The notes: generated by a model from the letters alone, not told the origin. DNA of 64,000 nt from Bordetella ansorpii (GCF_900078705.1 NZ_FKIF01000006.1:620001-684000), one strand, 5' to 3'; counted from the first letter of the stretch, positions 1 to 9,561 are shown. Numbers and translations are program-made.

Positions 1-62
1 CACATAACCATCCATGCAAAAGGCGGGCGCATCGCGCGATCCGTTTCCCCGGAGGCAAGACC

Positions 63-1361
63 ATGTACCTGCAATACCAATCGGGCTTCGGCAACGACTG
101 GGCCACCGAAGCGCTGCCCGGCGCCCTGCCCGAGGGCCGCAATTCTCCACAGCAGTGTCCGTACGGCCTGTACGCCGAGCAGTTGTCGGGCACCGCGTTC
201 ACCGCGCCGCGCGCCGAGAACCGCCGCTCCTGGCTGTACCGCATCCGCCCCGGCGTGACGCACCTGCCGTTCACGCCGTTCGAACAGGCCATGCATTGGG
301 TCAGCGATTTCGGCTCGGCGCCCGTGCCGCCCAACCAGATGCGCTGGGGTCCCCTGCCCACACCCGAGGTGCCCACCGACTTCATCGAGGGCATGCACAC
401 CTGGGGCGGCAATGGTTCGCCGGATGAACAGGGCGGCGTGGGCATCCAGCTGTATGCCGCCAACCGCTCGATGCAGGGCCGCTTCTTCTACGATGCCGAC
501 GGCGAACTGCTGATCGTGCCGCAGCAAGGCCGCCTGCGCCTGGCCACCGAGCTCGGCCTGATCGACCTGGAGCCGCAGGAGATCGCCGTCATTCCGCGCG
601 GCGTGCGCTTGCGCGTCGAACTGCTGGACGGCACGGCCAGCGGCTATGTGCTGGAAAACTTCGGCGCCCCGATGCGCCTGCCCGAACTGGGCCCCATCGG
701 TTCGAACTGCCTGGCCAACGCGCGCGACTTCCTGACGCCGCACGCCTGGTACGAAGACGTCGAAGGCGATTTCGAGCTGGTCGCCAAGTTCGCGGGCGGA
801 TTCTGGCGCGCCGCCATCGACCACTCGCCGCTGGACGTGGTGGCCTGGCACGGCACGCATGCGCCGTACAAGTACGACCTGCGCCGCTTCAATGCCGTCG
901 GCTCGATCAGCTACGACCATCCCGATCCGTCGATCTTCACGGTGCTGACCTCGCCGTCGGACACCCCGGGCACGGCCAACATGGACTTCGCCATCTTCCC
1001 GCCGCGCGTGCTGGCGATGGAAGACACCTTCCGTCCGCCCTGGTTCCACCGCAACGTCGCCAGCGAGTTCATGGGCCTGATCCACGGCGTGTACGATGCC
1101 AAGGCCGAGGGCTTCACGCCCGGCGGCGCCAGCCTGCACAACTGCATGAGCGGCCATGGTCCCGACGCGGAAACCTTCGAGAAGGCCAGCCATGCCGACA
1201 CGAGCAAGCCGCACTACATCCGCGATACGATGGCCTTCATGTTCGAGACGCGGCGGGTGATCCGCCCCACCGCGCACGCGCTGGCCGCGCCGCAACTGCA
1301 GCACGAGTACTACCGCTGCTGGCAAGGCCTGGCCAAGCATTTCAATCCCGCGCAGCGCTGA
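63..1361 (+). CDS. hmgA: Homogentisate 1,2-dioxygenase
   Basis: Ring-cleaving enzyme of tyrosine/phenylalanine catabolism: a cytoplasmic non-haem Fe(II) dioxygenase that opens homogentisate to maleylacetoacetate. The 432-residue product has the normal family length. Likely iron ligands are visible between residues 328 and 365: the histidine of WFHRN, the glutamate of SEFMGL and the histidine of SGHGPD. The ATG at 63 is chosen because GGAGG lies seven bases before it. Fumarylacetoacetase follows after 42 bases, the usual hmgA-fahA unit. The promoter and any regulator are outside the window to the left. Confidence 0.97.
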   Translation: MYLQYQSGFGNDWATEALPGALPEGRNSPQQCPYGLYAEQLSGTAFTAPRAENRRSWLYRIRPGVTHLPFTPFEQAMHWVSDFGSAPVPPNQMRWGPLPTPEVPTDFIEGMHTWGGNGSPDEQGGVGIQLYAANRSMQGRFFYDADGELLIVPQQGRLRLATELGLIDLEPQEIAVIPRGVRLRVELLDGTASGYVLENFGAPMRLPELGPIGSNCLANARDFLTPHAWYEDVEGDFELVAKFAGGFWRAAIDHSPLDVVAWHGTHAPYKYDLRRFNAVGSISYDHPDPSIFTVLTSPSDTPGTANMDFAIFPPRVLAMEDTFRPPWFHRNVASEFMGLIHGVYDAKAEGFTPGGASLHNCMSGHGPDAETFEKASHADTSKPHYIRDTMAFMFETRRVIRPTAHALAAPQLQHEYYRCWQGLAKHFNPAQR

Positions 1362-1403
1362 CCATCCGCCGCACACGACATCCGAGAACGAGACAACGCA
1401 TCC

Positions 1404-2717
1404 ATGAGCCAGTTGAACGAAACCCACGATCCCTCGCTCAAGAGCTGGGTCGCCAGCGCCAACCAGCCCGACAGCGGCTTCCCGCTGCAGAACCTGCCGT
1501 ACGCGGCGTTCCGCCGCCGCGGCGCGCAGGAAGCGACGCGGCCGGGCGTGGCCATCGGCGACCAGATCCTGGACCTGGCCGCGCTGGCCGCCCTGCGCCC
1601 GTTCGAGGGCGCCGCCGCCGACGCGCTGGCGGCCTGCACGGGCGAACGCCTGAACGCCCTGATGGCGCTGGACCGCATCCACTGGAGCGCCCTGCGCCTG
1701 GCGCTGTCGCGCGCGCTGCGCGAGGGCTCGCCGCTGCAGGCCAGGCTCGAAGCGCTGCTGGTGCCGCAGGCCGACGCCGAGTACGTCACCCCGGCCCACA
1801 TCGGCGACTACACCGACTTCTACATCTCGGTGCACCACGCCACCGCCATCGGCCGCCAGTTCCGGCCCGACAACCCCCTGCTGCCCAACTACAAGTGGGT
1901 GCCCATCGGCTATCACGGCCGCGCCTCCAGCATCGGCGTGGCGCAGCAGTTCCCGCGCCCGGTCGGCCAGCAGCGCCCCGCCGCCGAAGGCGAGGCGCCG
2001 CAGTTCGGCCCATGCAAGCGGCTGGACTACGAACTGGAACTGGGCGTGTTCATCGGCCAGGGCAATGCCCAGGGCGAACGCGTGGCGCTGGCCGATGCCG
2101 ACGACCACGTGTTCGGCCTGTGCATCCTCAACGACTGGTCCGCGCGCGACATCCAGGGTTGGGAGTACCAGCCGCTGGGGCCCTTCCTGTCCAAGAACTT
2201 CGCCTCGACGATCTCGCCGTGGGTGGTCACGATGGAAGCGCTCGAACCCTTCCGCACAGCATGGGTGCGCGCCGAAGGCGAGCCGCAGCCGCTGCCCTAC
2301 CTGGACTCGCCGCAGGTGCGCGCCGAAGGCGCCTACGACCTGAGGATGGAGGTGCTGATGACCACCGAGCAGTCGCGCGCGCAGAACACGCCGCCCGCGA
2401 AGCTGTCGGGCAGCAACTTCCGCGATGCCTACTGGAATATCGCGCAACTGGTCGCGCACCACACCGTCAACGGCTGCAACCTGCAGCCGGGCGACATGCT
2501 GGGCACGGGCACGCTGTCGGGGCCCAAGCCCGACGAGGCCGGCTCGATGCTGGAGCTCAGCGACGGCGGCAAGACGCCGCTGTCCCTGCCCTGGGGCGAA
2601 CAGCGCACTTTCCTGCAGGATGGCGACCAGATCATCATCCGCGCCGAGTGCAGCAAACCGGGCTATCCGCGCATCGGCTTCGGCGAATGCGTGGGCACGG
2701 TGCTGCCGGCGCGTTGA
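1404..2717 (+). CDS. fahA: Fumarylacetoacetase
   Basis: Last enzyme of the homogentisate pathway; it hydrolyses fumarylacetoacetate to fumarate and acetoacetate. The 437 residues carry an N-terminal SH3-like region and a C-terminal FAA-hydrolase domain with the metal-site sequence LDYELELGVFIG and the NDWSARDIQGWEY stretch, both diagnostic. Length agrees with the family (about 420-440). No isomerase gene (maiA) is seen beside it, so maleylacetoacetate isomerisation must be encoded elsewhere. It is co-transcribed with hmgA and followed by an intrinsic-terminator-like hairpin at 2764. Confidence 0.97.
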   Translation: MSQLNETHDPSLKSWVASANQPDSGFPLQNLPYAAFRRRGAQEATRPGVAIGDQILDLAALAALRPFEGAAADALAACTGERLNALMALDRIHWSALRLALSRALREGSPLQARLEALLVPQADAEYVTPAHIGDYTDFYISVHHATAIGRQFRPDNPLLPNYKWVPIGYHGRASSIGVAQQFPRPVGQQRPAAEGEAPQFGPCKRLDYELELGVFIGQGNAQGERVALADADDHVFGLCILNDWSARDIQGWEYQPLGPFLSKNFASTISPWVVTMEALEPFRTAWVRAEGEPQPLPYLDSPQVRAEGAYDLRMEVLMTTEQSRAQNTPPAKLSGSNFRDAYWNIAQLVAHHTVNGCNLQPGDMLGTGTLSGPKPDEAGSMLELSDGGKTPLSLPWGEQRTFLQDGDQIIIRAECSKPGYPRIGFGECVGTVLPAR

Positions 2718-2763
2718 TCCGCCACTGAACGCGCCTGCCGGGCCGTTACGGCCGGCCACGTCG

Positions 2764-2790
2764 ACGCCCTGCCCTTGCAGGGCGTTTCTC
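2764..2790 (+). terminator. Terminator after fahA
   Basis: Nine-base-pair perfect stem (ACGCCCTGC at 2764-2772, GCAGGGCGT at 2777-2785) with a CCTT loop, followed by a short T-rich run TTCTC. It lies 46 bases past the fahA stop and would close the hmgA-fahA transcript. Confidence 0.7.
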
Positions 2791-2869
2791 ATTCCGCGGC
2801 CCTGACAGGCCGGCGCTCGCCCACGTCCTGATTTATGCTTCCTCGACCGACCACCAGAGGAGACACCGC

Positions 2870-3766
2870 ATGACCGCCACGCGCAAGATCCGGATCGGCA
2901 TGATAGGCGTGGGCCTGATGGGCCACGGCATCGCCATCAACATCGTCCGCAAGGGCGGCTATCCGCTGACGTTGCTTGGCCACGCCGGCAACCAGCCGGT
3001 GGACGACCTGCTGGCCGCGGGCGCGCGGCAGGCCGACAGCCCGGCCGAGGTCGCTCGCCACGCTGACGTGATCATCCTGTGCGTCACCGGCACGCCGCAG
3101 GTCGAGGATGTGCTGTTCAAGGCCGACGGCGTGCTGGCCGGCCTCCAGCCGGGCGCCATCGTCATCGATTGCTCCACCGCCATTCCCGCCTCCACGCTGA
3201 AGGTGGCCGACGCCGTGCAGAAGGCCGGCGGCCGGTTTCTGGACGCGCCCATGACGCGCACGCCGAAAGAAGCCGCCGAAGGCCGCCTGAACCTGATCGT
3301 GGGCGGCGACCGCGACCTGTTCGAGCACTGCAAGCCGATCCTGCAAAGCTATGCCGAGAACATCGTGCATGCCGGCCCCATCGGCGCGGGCCATTGCCTG
3401 AAACTGCTGCACAACTACGTGTCGCTGGGCTTCTCTGCGGTGCTGGCGGAGGCTGCGGCGTGCGCCGAGCGCGCGCAGGTGGATCCGGCCGTGCTGATCG
3501 AGATCCTGGCCAAGGGCGGCGGCGACGGCGTGGTGCTGGGCCGCATGCGGCCTTACATCGAGTCCGGGGATGCCTCGGGCTTTCGCTTCACGATCTCGAA
3601 TGCCCTGAAGGACATGGGCTATTACACGGCCATGGCCCGGGACACGGGCGCGCCGCACGAGGCGGCCGAGGCCATCCGCCGCACCTACGAGTCCGCCAGC
3701 CATGCGGGCATCGACCAGGCGCCGGTGCCCGAGATCATCGGGTTCCTGGCGGGCAAGCAGAAATAG
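2870..3766 (+). CDS. NAD(P)-dependent beta-hydroxyacid dehydrogenase family protein
   Basis: A 298-residue member of the 3-hydroxyisobutyrate/6-phosphogluconate dehydrogenase superfamily. The N-terminal Rossmann motif is GMIGVGLMGHGIA (residues 9-21) and the C-terminal helical domain carries the likely catalytic lysine in GAGHCLKLLHN. The substrate loop that usually reads DAPVSGG is DAPMTRTP here, so the substrate is probably not plain 3-hydroxyisobutyrate or tartronate semialdehyde; I cannot name it. An AGAGGAGA ribosome site precedes the ATG. A small exported-protein gene follows after 11 bases and may be co-transcribed. Confidence 0.85.
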   Translation: MTATRKIRIGMIGVGLMGHGIAINIVRKGGYPLTLLGHAGNQPVDDLLAAGARQADSPAEVARHADVIILCVTGTPQVEDVLFKADGVLAGLQPGAIVIDCSTAIPASTLKVADAVQKAGGRFLDAPMTRTPKEAAEGRLNLIVGGDRDLFEHCKPILQSYAENIVHAGPIGAGHCLKLLHNYVSLGFSAVLAEAAACAERAQVDPAVLIEILAKGGGDGVVLGRMRPYIESGDASGFRFTISNALKDMGYYTAMARDTGAPHEAAEAIRRTYESASHAGIDQAPVPEIIGFLAGKQK

Positions 3767-3777
3767 GCCACGTTCCC

Positions 3778-4149
3778 ATGTCTCCTGCGAGCCACCTGCG
3801 CCTTGCCCTTGCCCTTGCCTGCCTGCCGTGCGTGGCCGCCCATGCGGCTGCGCCGCCCGGGCTGGCCATCGATCCCGACAACAAGGAATGCCTGGAACGC
3901 GGCGTGATGGCCGAAATGGGCATGACGGCGCGCCAATCGGGCCGTACGCAGCAGGAGTGGGAAGACTACGTGGCGAAGAACACGACGAAGATCCCGCCCC
4001 CGTTCGCCGAGAACCTGATCGAGATCAGCAGGGCGGCCTATGCGAGCAGTCCGGTTTTCGACAGCCCGGACAGCCGGCAGTCCGCCATCGACCAGTTCAT
4101 CGTCAAGACGTACAACGAGTGCCTGGCGCGGAGCCCGCGGGCCAGATAG
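3778..4149 (+). CDS. Small exported protein of unknown function
   Basis: Encodes 123 residues. The first about 23 form a signal peptide: an Arg after a short polar start, a hydrophobic LALALACLPCVA core and an AHA-type cleavage site. The mature part is hydrophilic, with one cysteine near each end (KEC and NEC), which could form a periplasmic disulfide. No family was recognised. The ATG at 3778 is the first that gives the signal peptide; its ribosome site is weak, which suggests coupling to the dehydrogenase 11 bases upstream. It converges on the sulfatase gene; an 8-bp GC stem at 4154-4179 lies between them. Confidence 0.6.
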   Translation: MSPASHLRLALALACLPCVAAHAAAPPGLAIDPDNKECLERGVMAEMGMTARQSGRTQQEWEDYVAKNTTKIPPPFAENLIEISRAAYASSPVFDSPDSRQSAIDQFIVKTYNECLARSPRAR

Positions 4150-4186
4150 CGCTGCGCGGCATGCCTGTGCGTGCCGCGCGCGCGCA

Positions 4187-6094
4187 TCACTTCACGCCCG
4201 CCGGCAGCCTGTAGCGTTCTTCGCGGTATGCCCAGCTGGGCCACAGCGCGTGCGCCAGCGCCTCATCGCCCAGTGCCGGATCGACGGCGGGCGCGTCGTC
4301 CAGGCTGTCTTCCTGGTTGTACGGCCGCCGCGTATAGCGGTACTGATGCGGCGGCTTGCGCGGCTCGATCACCACCAACCGATCGCCCTTCAGATAGCCG
4401 TAGTTGTCCCCGAACTGCATGATGGCGCGGTTCGGATCGCGTTGCGTCAGGTCGGCGCCCAGCATGGGGTTGGTGTTGTCCACGCCCATCAGCGACAGCA
4501 GCGTGGGCGGCATGTCGATCTGGCTGACGATGCGGTCGTCGCTGCGCGGCGCGATGCCGCCGCCCAGGATCAGCGCGGGAATCTGGAAATGGCGCACCGG
4601 CACGAGGCTCGCGCCCCAGGTACGCGCGTCGTGGTCGGCGATCAACAGGAAGACCGTGTTGTCCCAATAAGGCGCGCGGCGTGCCTTGTCGAAGAACTGC
4701 CCGATGGCCCAGTCGGCATAGCGCACGGTGTTGTCCACCGAGGCCGGCTCGCCCACCGGCGTGATGCGTCCGGCGGGGTATTCCCAGGGCGAATGGTTGC
4801 TGACCGAGAACGCCAGCGTGTAGGTGGGCTTGTCGCCGTCCGTGCGCAGGCGCTTGTCCAGTTCGTTGAACATGTCCTCGTCCGACGCGCCCCACGAGCC
4901 CACGAAGACCGGATCGGTGAACGACTTGCGGTCGACCACTTCGTTGAAGCCGTTGCCCAGGAAGAAGCCGCGCATGTTGTCGAAATGCGCCTCGCCGCCG
5001 TAGATGAAGCGCGAGTGGTAGCCATGGCGGCCCAGCAGTTCGGCCATCGTGAAGAAACCGGTCTGCGACCGGGGCAGCTTCAGCACGGCCTCGGCCACGG
5101 TGGGCAGGAAGCCCGCCGTCACGGCCTCCAGGCCACGCACCGAACGCGTGCCGGTGGCATACGCACGGTTGAACATCCAGCCGTCCTTGGCCAGACGGTC
5201 GATGTTGGGCGTCAGGCCGCTGCCGCCCAGGCTGCCCACGTACTGCGCGCCCAGGCTTTCCTGCAGGATGATCACCACGTTCAATGGTTTGTCGCGGCGC
5301 ACGGTGGCCCGCTGGTGGTGCAGGGTGGGATAGCGCGGATCCAGGGGCGGATCGGCGAAACCGGCCGTGGCGCGCACGATGCGGTTGACCTCGTCGTCGT
5401 CCATCCTGGGATAGACCGCCGCCGACGAGCGCTCGTCACGCATGCGATAGGCCGCGTCGAACACGCTGTACAGCGAATTCAAGGCCAGGGTGTTCACCAT
5501 GGCGTCGCTGCTGTAGGCCACGGTGGACGGGTTGATCGGCCGGTGCTGCAGCGTGCCGCGCGCGCCCAGCACCACCAGCGCCAGGATGGCCAGCGTGGCC
5601 AGCGGCCGCTTCCACCATTTCATGAACGGGTCTTTGACACCCGTGGGAAACAGCCGGGTCGACAGCCAGGCGGCCAGCGCCAGCACGATGAACGCGGCCA
5701 GCAGCACGCCCTTGTAGCCTTCCCACAGCATCGCGCCGACTTCGCGCGGGTGCACCAGGTATTCGAAGTAAAGCCGGTTGGGGCGAGTGTCGTACTCGGA
5801 GATGAATTGCGGCGTGGACACTTCCAGCAGCACGAACAGCATCCACCAGGCGCGGAACCACCACGCAGCCAGCCGCGCGCCCAGGGGCCGATGGCCGAAC
5901 CAGGGGGACAGCACGACGGGCAACCCCACCGCCATGGCCGTCAGGCAGACGTCGATGCGCAGTCCGCCCAGCATCAGGGGAACCAGGCCGCCAGCGGCGG
6001 CGACGCGGTCCCACAGCCAGAAGGCCAGCGCCAGGCGGCTGAGCGTCAGCAGGACGAGGATGGCGAGAATGAAGCGCAGGCTCAGGCGGCGCAT
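4187..6094 (-). CDS. LTA synthase-like membrane sulfatase / phosphoglycerol transferase
   Basis: A 635-residue protein with about five N-terminal membrane helices (residues 1-210) followed by a large periplasmic alkaline-phosphatase-fold domain. The sulfatase-type metal and nucleophile elements are visible: NVVIILQES, the GTRSVRGLEAV segment that carries the expected nucleophilic Thr, and LIADHDAR near the end. In Gram-negative bacteria such proteins transfer phosphoglycerol or phosphoethanolamine to periplasmic glucans or lipids (OpgB, EptA relatives); which one here is open. A start 31 codons upstream is possible, but ATG at 6094 begins directly with the first membrane helix (MRRLSLRF) and is preferred. 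Confidence 0.85.
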   Translation of the reverse strand: MRRLSLRFILAILVLLTLSRLALAFWLWDRVAAAGGLVPLMLGGLRIDVCLTAMAVGLPVVLSPWFGHRPLGARLAAWWFRAWWMLFVLLEVSTPQFISEYDTRPNRLYFEYLVHPREVGAMLWEGYKGVLLAAFIVLALAAWLSTRLFPTGVKDPFMKWWKRPLATLAILALVVLGARGTLQHRPINPSTVAYSSDAMVNTLALNSLYSVFDAAYRMRDERSSAAVYPRMDDDEVNRIVRATAGFADPPLDPRYPTLHHQRATVRRDKPLNVVIILQESLGAQYVGSLGGSGLTPNIDRLAKDGWMFNRAYATGTRSVRGLEAVTAGFLPTVAEAVLKLPRSQTGFFTMAELLGRHGYHSRFIYGGEAHFDNMRGFFLGNGFNEVVDRKSFTDPVFVGSWGASDEDMFNELDKRLRTDGDKPTYTLAFSVSNHSPWEYPAGRITPVGEPASVDNTVRYADWAIGQFFDKARRAPYWDNTVFLLIADHDARTWGASLVPVRHFQIPALILGGGIAPRSDDRIVSQIDMPPTLLSLMGVDNTNPMLGADLTQRDPNRAIMQFGDNYGYLKGDRLVVIEPRKPPHQYRYTRRPYNQEDSLDDAPAVDPALGDEALAHALWPSWAYREERYRLPAGVK

Positions 6095-6220
6095 GGCGTG
6101 CCCCGCTGAAAGCCCTGTTGCGCCGATACGCGATGCGCGCGCGCCTGTCCTGCGACCTGGAACATCCGACCCGACCCCTCGATGCAAAGCCGGAAAGCCT
6201 AATGAAAGCCGCGTCGAATT

Positions 6221-6256
6221 TTCGTCAAATTTCTGTCACGGGCAGGGATTTGTCAC
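6221..6256. promoter_or_regulatory. Repeated TGTCAC motifs upstream of the sulfatase gene
   Basis: TTCGTCA (6221), CTGTCAC (6233) and TTGTCAC (6250) lie in one orientation in the AT-richer spacer 127-162 bases before the sulfatase start. The first two are about 11 bases apart, as in a Pho box half-site pair, but the third is out of phase and the orientation is opposite to the gene. Only a weak suggestion of phosphate control. Confidence 0.25.
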
Positions 6257-6335
6257 GAAATCGTCTTGTTTGATTGGATCGTCCGTTTGCCGGAAGCGCG
6301 TCCCTGGAGCATGCCCCCCGCGCCAGCCGCCGGAC

Positions 6336-7070
6336 TCAGCGCTCGTCGCCCGCGCGCCGCAACCGTTCGCGGCTGTTGCTCAGGTGCGTGCGCATGGCCG
6401 CGCGCGCGCCTTCGGCGTCCTGGCGGCGGATGGCTTCGTAGATGTCCTCGTGCTCGAGGTTGACGCGCGCCAGGTACTGCTCGCGGTTCTCTTGCGCGAA
6501 GCGCGCCGAATTGATGCGGGTGCGCGGAATGATGGCCGAGCCCAGATGCGACATCAGGTCGGCGAAATAGCGGTTCTCGGTGGACTGCGCGATGAGCAGG
6601 TGGAACCGGAAATCGGGTGTGATGGCGTCGGTGCCGGCCTGCAGCGCGGCGCGGAAATCGTCCAGCGCGCGGCGCATCTCGGTCAGTTGTTCCTCGGTGC
6701 GGCGCTGCGCGGCGAGGCCGGCGGCCTCGCTTTCCAGGCAGATGCGCAGTTCGAGCAGCACCAGCACGTCGCGCACGGTGGCGATGTCGGCCGGGTCGAC
6801 CCGGAAGTCGCCACCGCCGCTGGGCTCCAGCGCATAGGACCCCACGCCATGGTGCGTCTCGACCAGCCCGCTGGCCTGCAGGCGCGACAGGGCCTCGCGC
6901 ACCACCGTGCGGCTGACGCCGAACTGGCGCATGATTTCGGATTCGGTGGGCAGGCGCTGCCCCGGCGCGATCTGTCCGCCGCGGATGCGTTCGGAAAAAT
7001 CCTCGACCAGGCCCTGGGCAAGATTGCGCGGACGGCGCGGCGCGGCGGCAGGCGAGGGAACGGAAGGCAT
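6336..7070 (-). CDS. FadR-subfamily GntR transcriptional regulator
   Basis: A 244-residue repressor with an N-terminal winged helix (about residues 15-80, containing LPTESEIMRQFGVSRTVVREAL) and a C-terminal FCD ligand-binding domain of six helices with His and Asp residues that bind metal and carboxylate ligands in this family. It is divergent from the SMP-30 lactonase gene, so it probably governs sugar-acid or lactone catabolism and is released by an organic acid. The ATG at 7070 (MPSVPSP) is chosen because a longer reading frame would enter the divergent gene's leader and is not protein-like. Confidence 0.9.
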   Translation of the reverse strand: MPSVPSPAAAPRRPRNLAQGLVEDFSERIRGGQIAPGQRLPTESEIMRQFGVSRTVVREALSRLQASGLVETHHGVGSYALEPSGGGDFRVDPADIATVRDVLVLLELRICLESEAAGLAAQRRTEEQLTEMRRALDDFRAALQAGTDAITPDFRFHLLIAQSTENRYFADLMSHLGSAIIPRTRINSARFAQENREQYLARVNLEHEDIYEAIRRQDAEGARAAMRTHLSNSRERLRRAGDER

Positions 7071-7139
7071 CGGCGGAGATCCCGGGCGCGTGGCGCGCTT
7101 GAGGGGTAGAATTTGGGGGTCATTATACCGCCCGATGGT

Positions 7140-7155
7140 TGTATGACGACGTACA
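7140..7155. promoter_or_regulatory. Candidate operator of the divergent FadR-type regulator
   Basis: TGTA-N8-TACA imperfect palindrome in the 202-base spacer between the regulator and the lactonase. Position and symmetry fit an operator, but the half sites do not match the common FCD-family TNGT/ACNA consensus exactly. Confidence 0.35.
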
Positions 7156-7272
7156 CCGCGCTGACGTTTACCCTGGCCCCGGCTGGCCTGCCGCGCTGCC
7201 TCCTCGATGCCCAGCCAGCCGCGGCCCGCGGGCGGGCGTAGGGGCCTGAAAGCCCACCAAACGGGAGCCTCC

Positions 7273-8175
7273 ATGCATCGCCCCTCGATTGCCAACATAC
7301 CCGCCGAGCGCATCGGCGCCATGCGATGCGGCGTCGGCGAAAGTCCCATCTGGCACCCCGCCGAGCAAGCGCTTTACTGGACCGACATCCCCGGCCGAAC
7401 TCTGTGGCGCTGGCGGCCCGCCGACAGCCAGATCGCGCAATGGGCGCTGCCCGAACAGGCGGGCTGTATCGCCATGCGCCAGGAAGGCTGGTTGCTGGCC
7501 ATGGAAACCGGCATCCACGAACTGCCCGCGCTGCACGCCGGCCAGCCCGCTCCCACCCCGCGCCGCCTGGCCACGGTGCGGCATGCCGCGCCTGCCATGC
7601 GCTTCAATGACGGCCGCTGCGACCGGCAGGGCCGCTTCTGGGCCGGCACGATGGTGCAGGACACTGCCCTGGCGCAACCGCATGGCCGGCTGTACCGCTA
7701 CGCCGGCGGGCGCATGGACAGTCCGGTGGATGACGGCCTGATCGTCTCCAACGGCATGGCCTTCAGCCCCGACGGCACAATCATGTATTTGTCCGACTCG
7801 CACGGCTCGCGCCAGGTGGTCTGGGCCTACGACTATGACGTGGACACCGGGCTGCCCCACCGCCGCCGCGTGTTCATCCCGTCCCTGCCCGCGGGCCGCC
7901 CCGATGGCGCGGCGGTCGATGCCGATGGCTGCTACTGGATCTGCGGCAACGAGGCGGGCCTCATCTATCGCTACACGCCCGATGGGCGCCTGGACCGCAC
8001 GCTGTCCGTGCCCGTGCCGCGCGTGGCCATGTGCGCATTCGGCGACAGCGACCTGTCCACGCTGTTCGTGACCAGCATCCGCGCGCCGGGCACGCCCGGC
8101 GAGGCGCTGGATGGCGCGGTGTACGCGCTGCGGCCCGGCGTGCGCGGACTGCCCGAGACGATCCACGCGGGGTAA
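7273..8175 (+). CDS. SMP-30/gluconolactonase family lactonase
   Basis: A 300-residue six-bladed beta-propeller. Metal-binding residues of the family are present: Glu in GVGESPIWHP (blade 1), Asn in MRFNDGRCDRQGRFW, and Asn and Asp in SNGMAFSPDG and YLSDSHGSR. Relatives hydrolyse sugar lactones (glucono-, arabino-, galactono-lactone) to the aldonic acids in the cytoplasm; the exact sugar cannot be read from sequence. ATG 7273 has GGGAG five bases upstream and starts just before the propeller. The divergent FadR-type regulator is the likely controller. Confidence 0.87.
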   Translation: MHRPSIANIPAERIGAMRCGVGESPIWHPAEQALYWTDIPGRTLWRWRPADSQIAQWALPEQAGCIAMRQEGWLLAMETGIHELPALHAGQPAPTPRRLATVRHAAPAMRFNDGRCDRQGRFWAGTMVQDTALAQPHGRLYRYAGGRMDSPVDDGLIVSNGMAFSPDGTIMYLSDSHGSRQVVWAYDYDVDTGLPHRRRVFIPSLPAGRPDGAAVDADGCYWICGNEAGLIYRYTPDGRLDRTLSVPVPRVAMCAFGDSDLSTLFVTSIRAPGTPGEALDGAVYALRPGVRGLPETIHAG

Positions 8176-8247
8176 GCCGCCCATCGACCCGAGCGATGCC
8201 GACGTCCGGCCGCAGGCGTTCCTTACCCGAGGGCCGGCAACCACAGG

Positions 8248-9561
8248 CTACGAGAACCGCACCGTGAAACACGTGCCGCGATCGGGCCCATCCACGGCGG
8301 ACACCACTTCCAGCTTCCATCCCTGCGTGTCGCAGACCCGCTTGGCAATGGCCAGGCCCAGACCGCGCGGCAGGTCTTCGCCGGCAGCGCCGGTGGTGTC
8401 GCGCAGCCGGCCGCTGTAATAGCGCAGGAAGACGAACGGCAGCTCGGAAGCGGGAATGCCGCGGCCGTTGTCGCGCAAGGTGAGCGTGCCCGGCTCGGCC
8501 AGGGCCGCGCGCAGCGTGGCGGGCGCGGCGTGCTCGATGGCGTTGCGCACCAGATTGCGCAACACGATCAGCAGCGCATAGCGGTCCAGCGTGTGCGTGG
8601 CCATGGGCGCGATGTCGTTGTACATCGACAGACCGGCCACCTCGGCGGCATCTTCCATGCCGCGCCAGGCGTCTTCCATGCACGAGGCCAGGTTCACCTC
8701 TTCAGACCGGCCGGGCTTGTCGCTGGCCAGCGCACGGGCGCTTTGCAGCGTGGCCACGATCACGTCGACATTGTCCATGATGCGCGTCAGCCGCGTACGG
8801 GGATCGTCGTTCAGATCCTGCGTCAGCAGCACCATCTCGCTGTCGGAACGGATGGCGGTCAGCGGCGTGCGCACTTCATGGCTCAGGTTGGAAGAGAACT
8901 CGCGCTCGCGCGCGATGTAGCGCTCGACCTGGCTCTGCACCCGGTTGAAGGCCTCCATCAACTGCCCCGGCTCGTCGGTACGCGCGGCGGCGGGCAGTTC
9001 GGTTTCCGCGGGCGCCCAGGCGCTGAGCCGGCGCGTCACTTCGACCAGCGGCCCGACCGCCACCCCGGCCACGCGGCGCGCCATGGCATAGGCAGCCACG
9101 ATGCAGATTGCCCCCACGCCAAGCACGAACAGGCCGAAGTCGCGCACGCGGCCTTCGTTGTCGGTGGCGTCATACACCACATACAGCCGGCCCAGAGGAG
9201 TGTCGCTGACGGTGACGTGCCAGGTTTCCAGGCCCGGTTCGATCAGGTGCAGGCCGGCATCCAGCGGACGCAGGGTTTCGGGGAAATCCTCGTCGGCGTC
9301 GACCTCCTGCTGGCCGGGACGGCGCAGCCAGGCCCGCATGGCCGCGCCCAGTTCGGTGGGCTGGTAGCTGGGCACGTCCTCGTCATTGGCCGCGATGTGC
9401 TGCAGCAGGCGCTGGGTTTCGTTATTGAGGATGTCGTTGACCAGATCGTCTTCCATCTGGTCGAAAGTGAGGTACGACAGAACGGCCAGGGCCGTCACGA
9501 AGACGGCCACGGTGCCCGTCAGCGCCCACACCACGCGCTGCGTCAGGGTCGCGCGGCTCAT
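8248..9561 (-). CDS. Sensor histidine kinase
   Basis: A 437-residue class I kinase. Membrane helix 1 is at about residues 10-32, a periplasmic sensing domain of about 115 residues follows, then helix 2 (about 147-168), a HAMP linker, the H-box SHEVRTPL, the N-box NLVRNAIEHA, and ATP-lid boxes DNGRGIP and GLGLAIAK. It is the last gene of an operon after a FAD oxidase and its response regulator; 67 bases separate it from the regulator, including a short direct repeat of CGGCTCGGCGGG type. The stimulus is unknown. Confidence 0.93.
   Translation of the reverse strand: MSRATLTQRVVWALTGTVAVFVTALAVLSYLTFDQMEDDLVNDILNNETQRLLQHIAANDEDVPSYQPTELGAAMRAWLRRPGQQEVDADEDFPETLRPLDAGLHLIEPGLETWHVTVSDTPLGRLYVVYDATDNEGRVRDFGLFVLGVGAICIVAAYAMARRVAGVAVGPLVEVTRRLSAWAPAETELPAAARTDEPGQLMEAFNRVQSQVERYIAREREFSSNLSHEVRTPLTAIRSDSEMVLLTQDLNDDPRTRLTRIMDNVDVIVATLQSARALASDKPGRSEEVNLASCMEDAWRGMEDAAEVAGLSMYNDIAPMATHTLDRYALLIVLRNLVRNAIEHAAPATLRAALAEPGTLTLRDNGRGIPASELPFVFLRYYSGRLRDTTGAAGEDLPRGLGLAIAKRVCDTQGWKLEVVSAVDGPDRGTCFTVRFS

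Noticed and set aside
4040-6109. A long plus-strand frame opposite the sulfatase gene
   Set aside because: It is antisense to a well-supported membrane enzyme and consists of His/Arg/Gln/Ala-rich shadow sequence produced by GC-biased codons.
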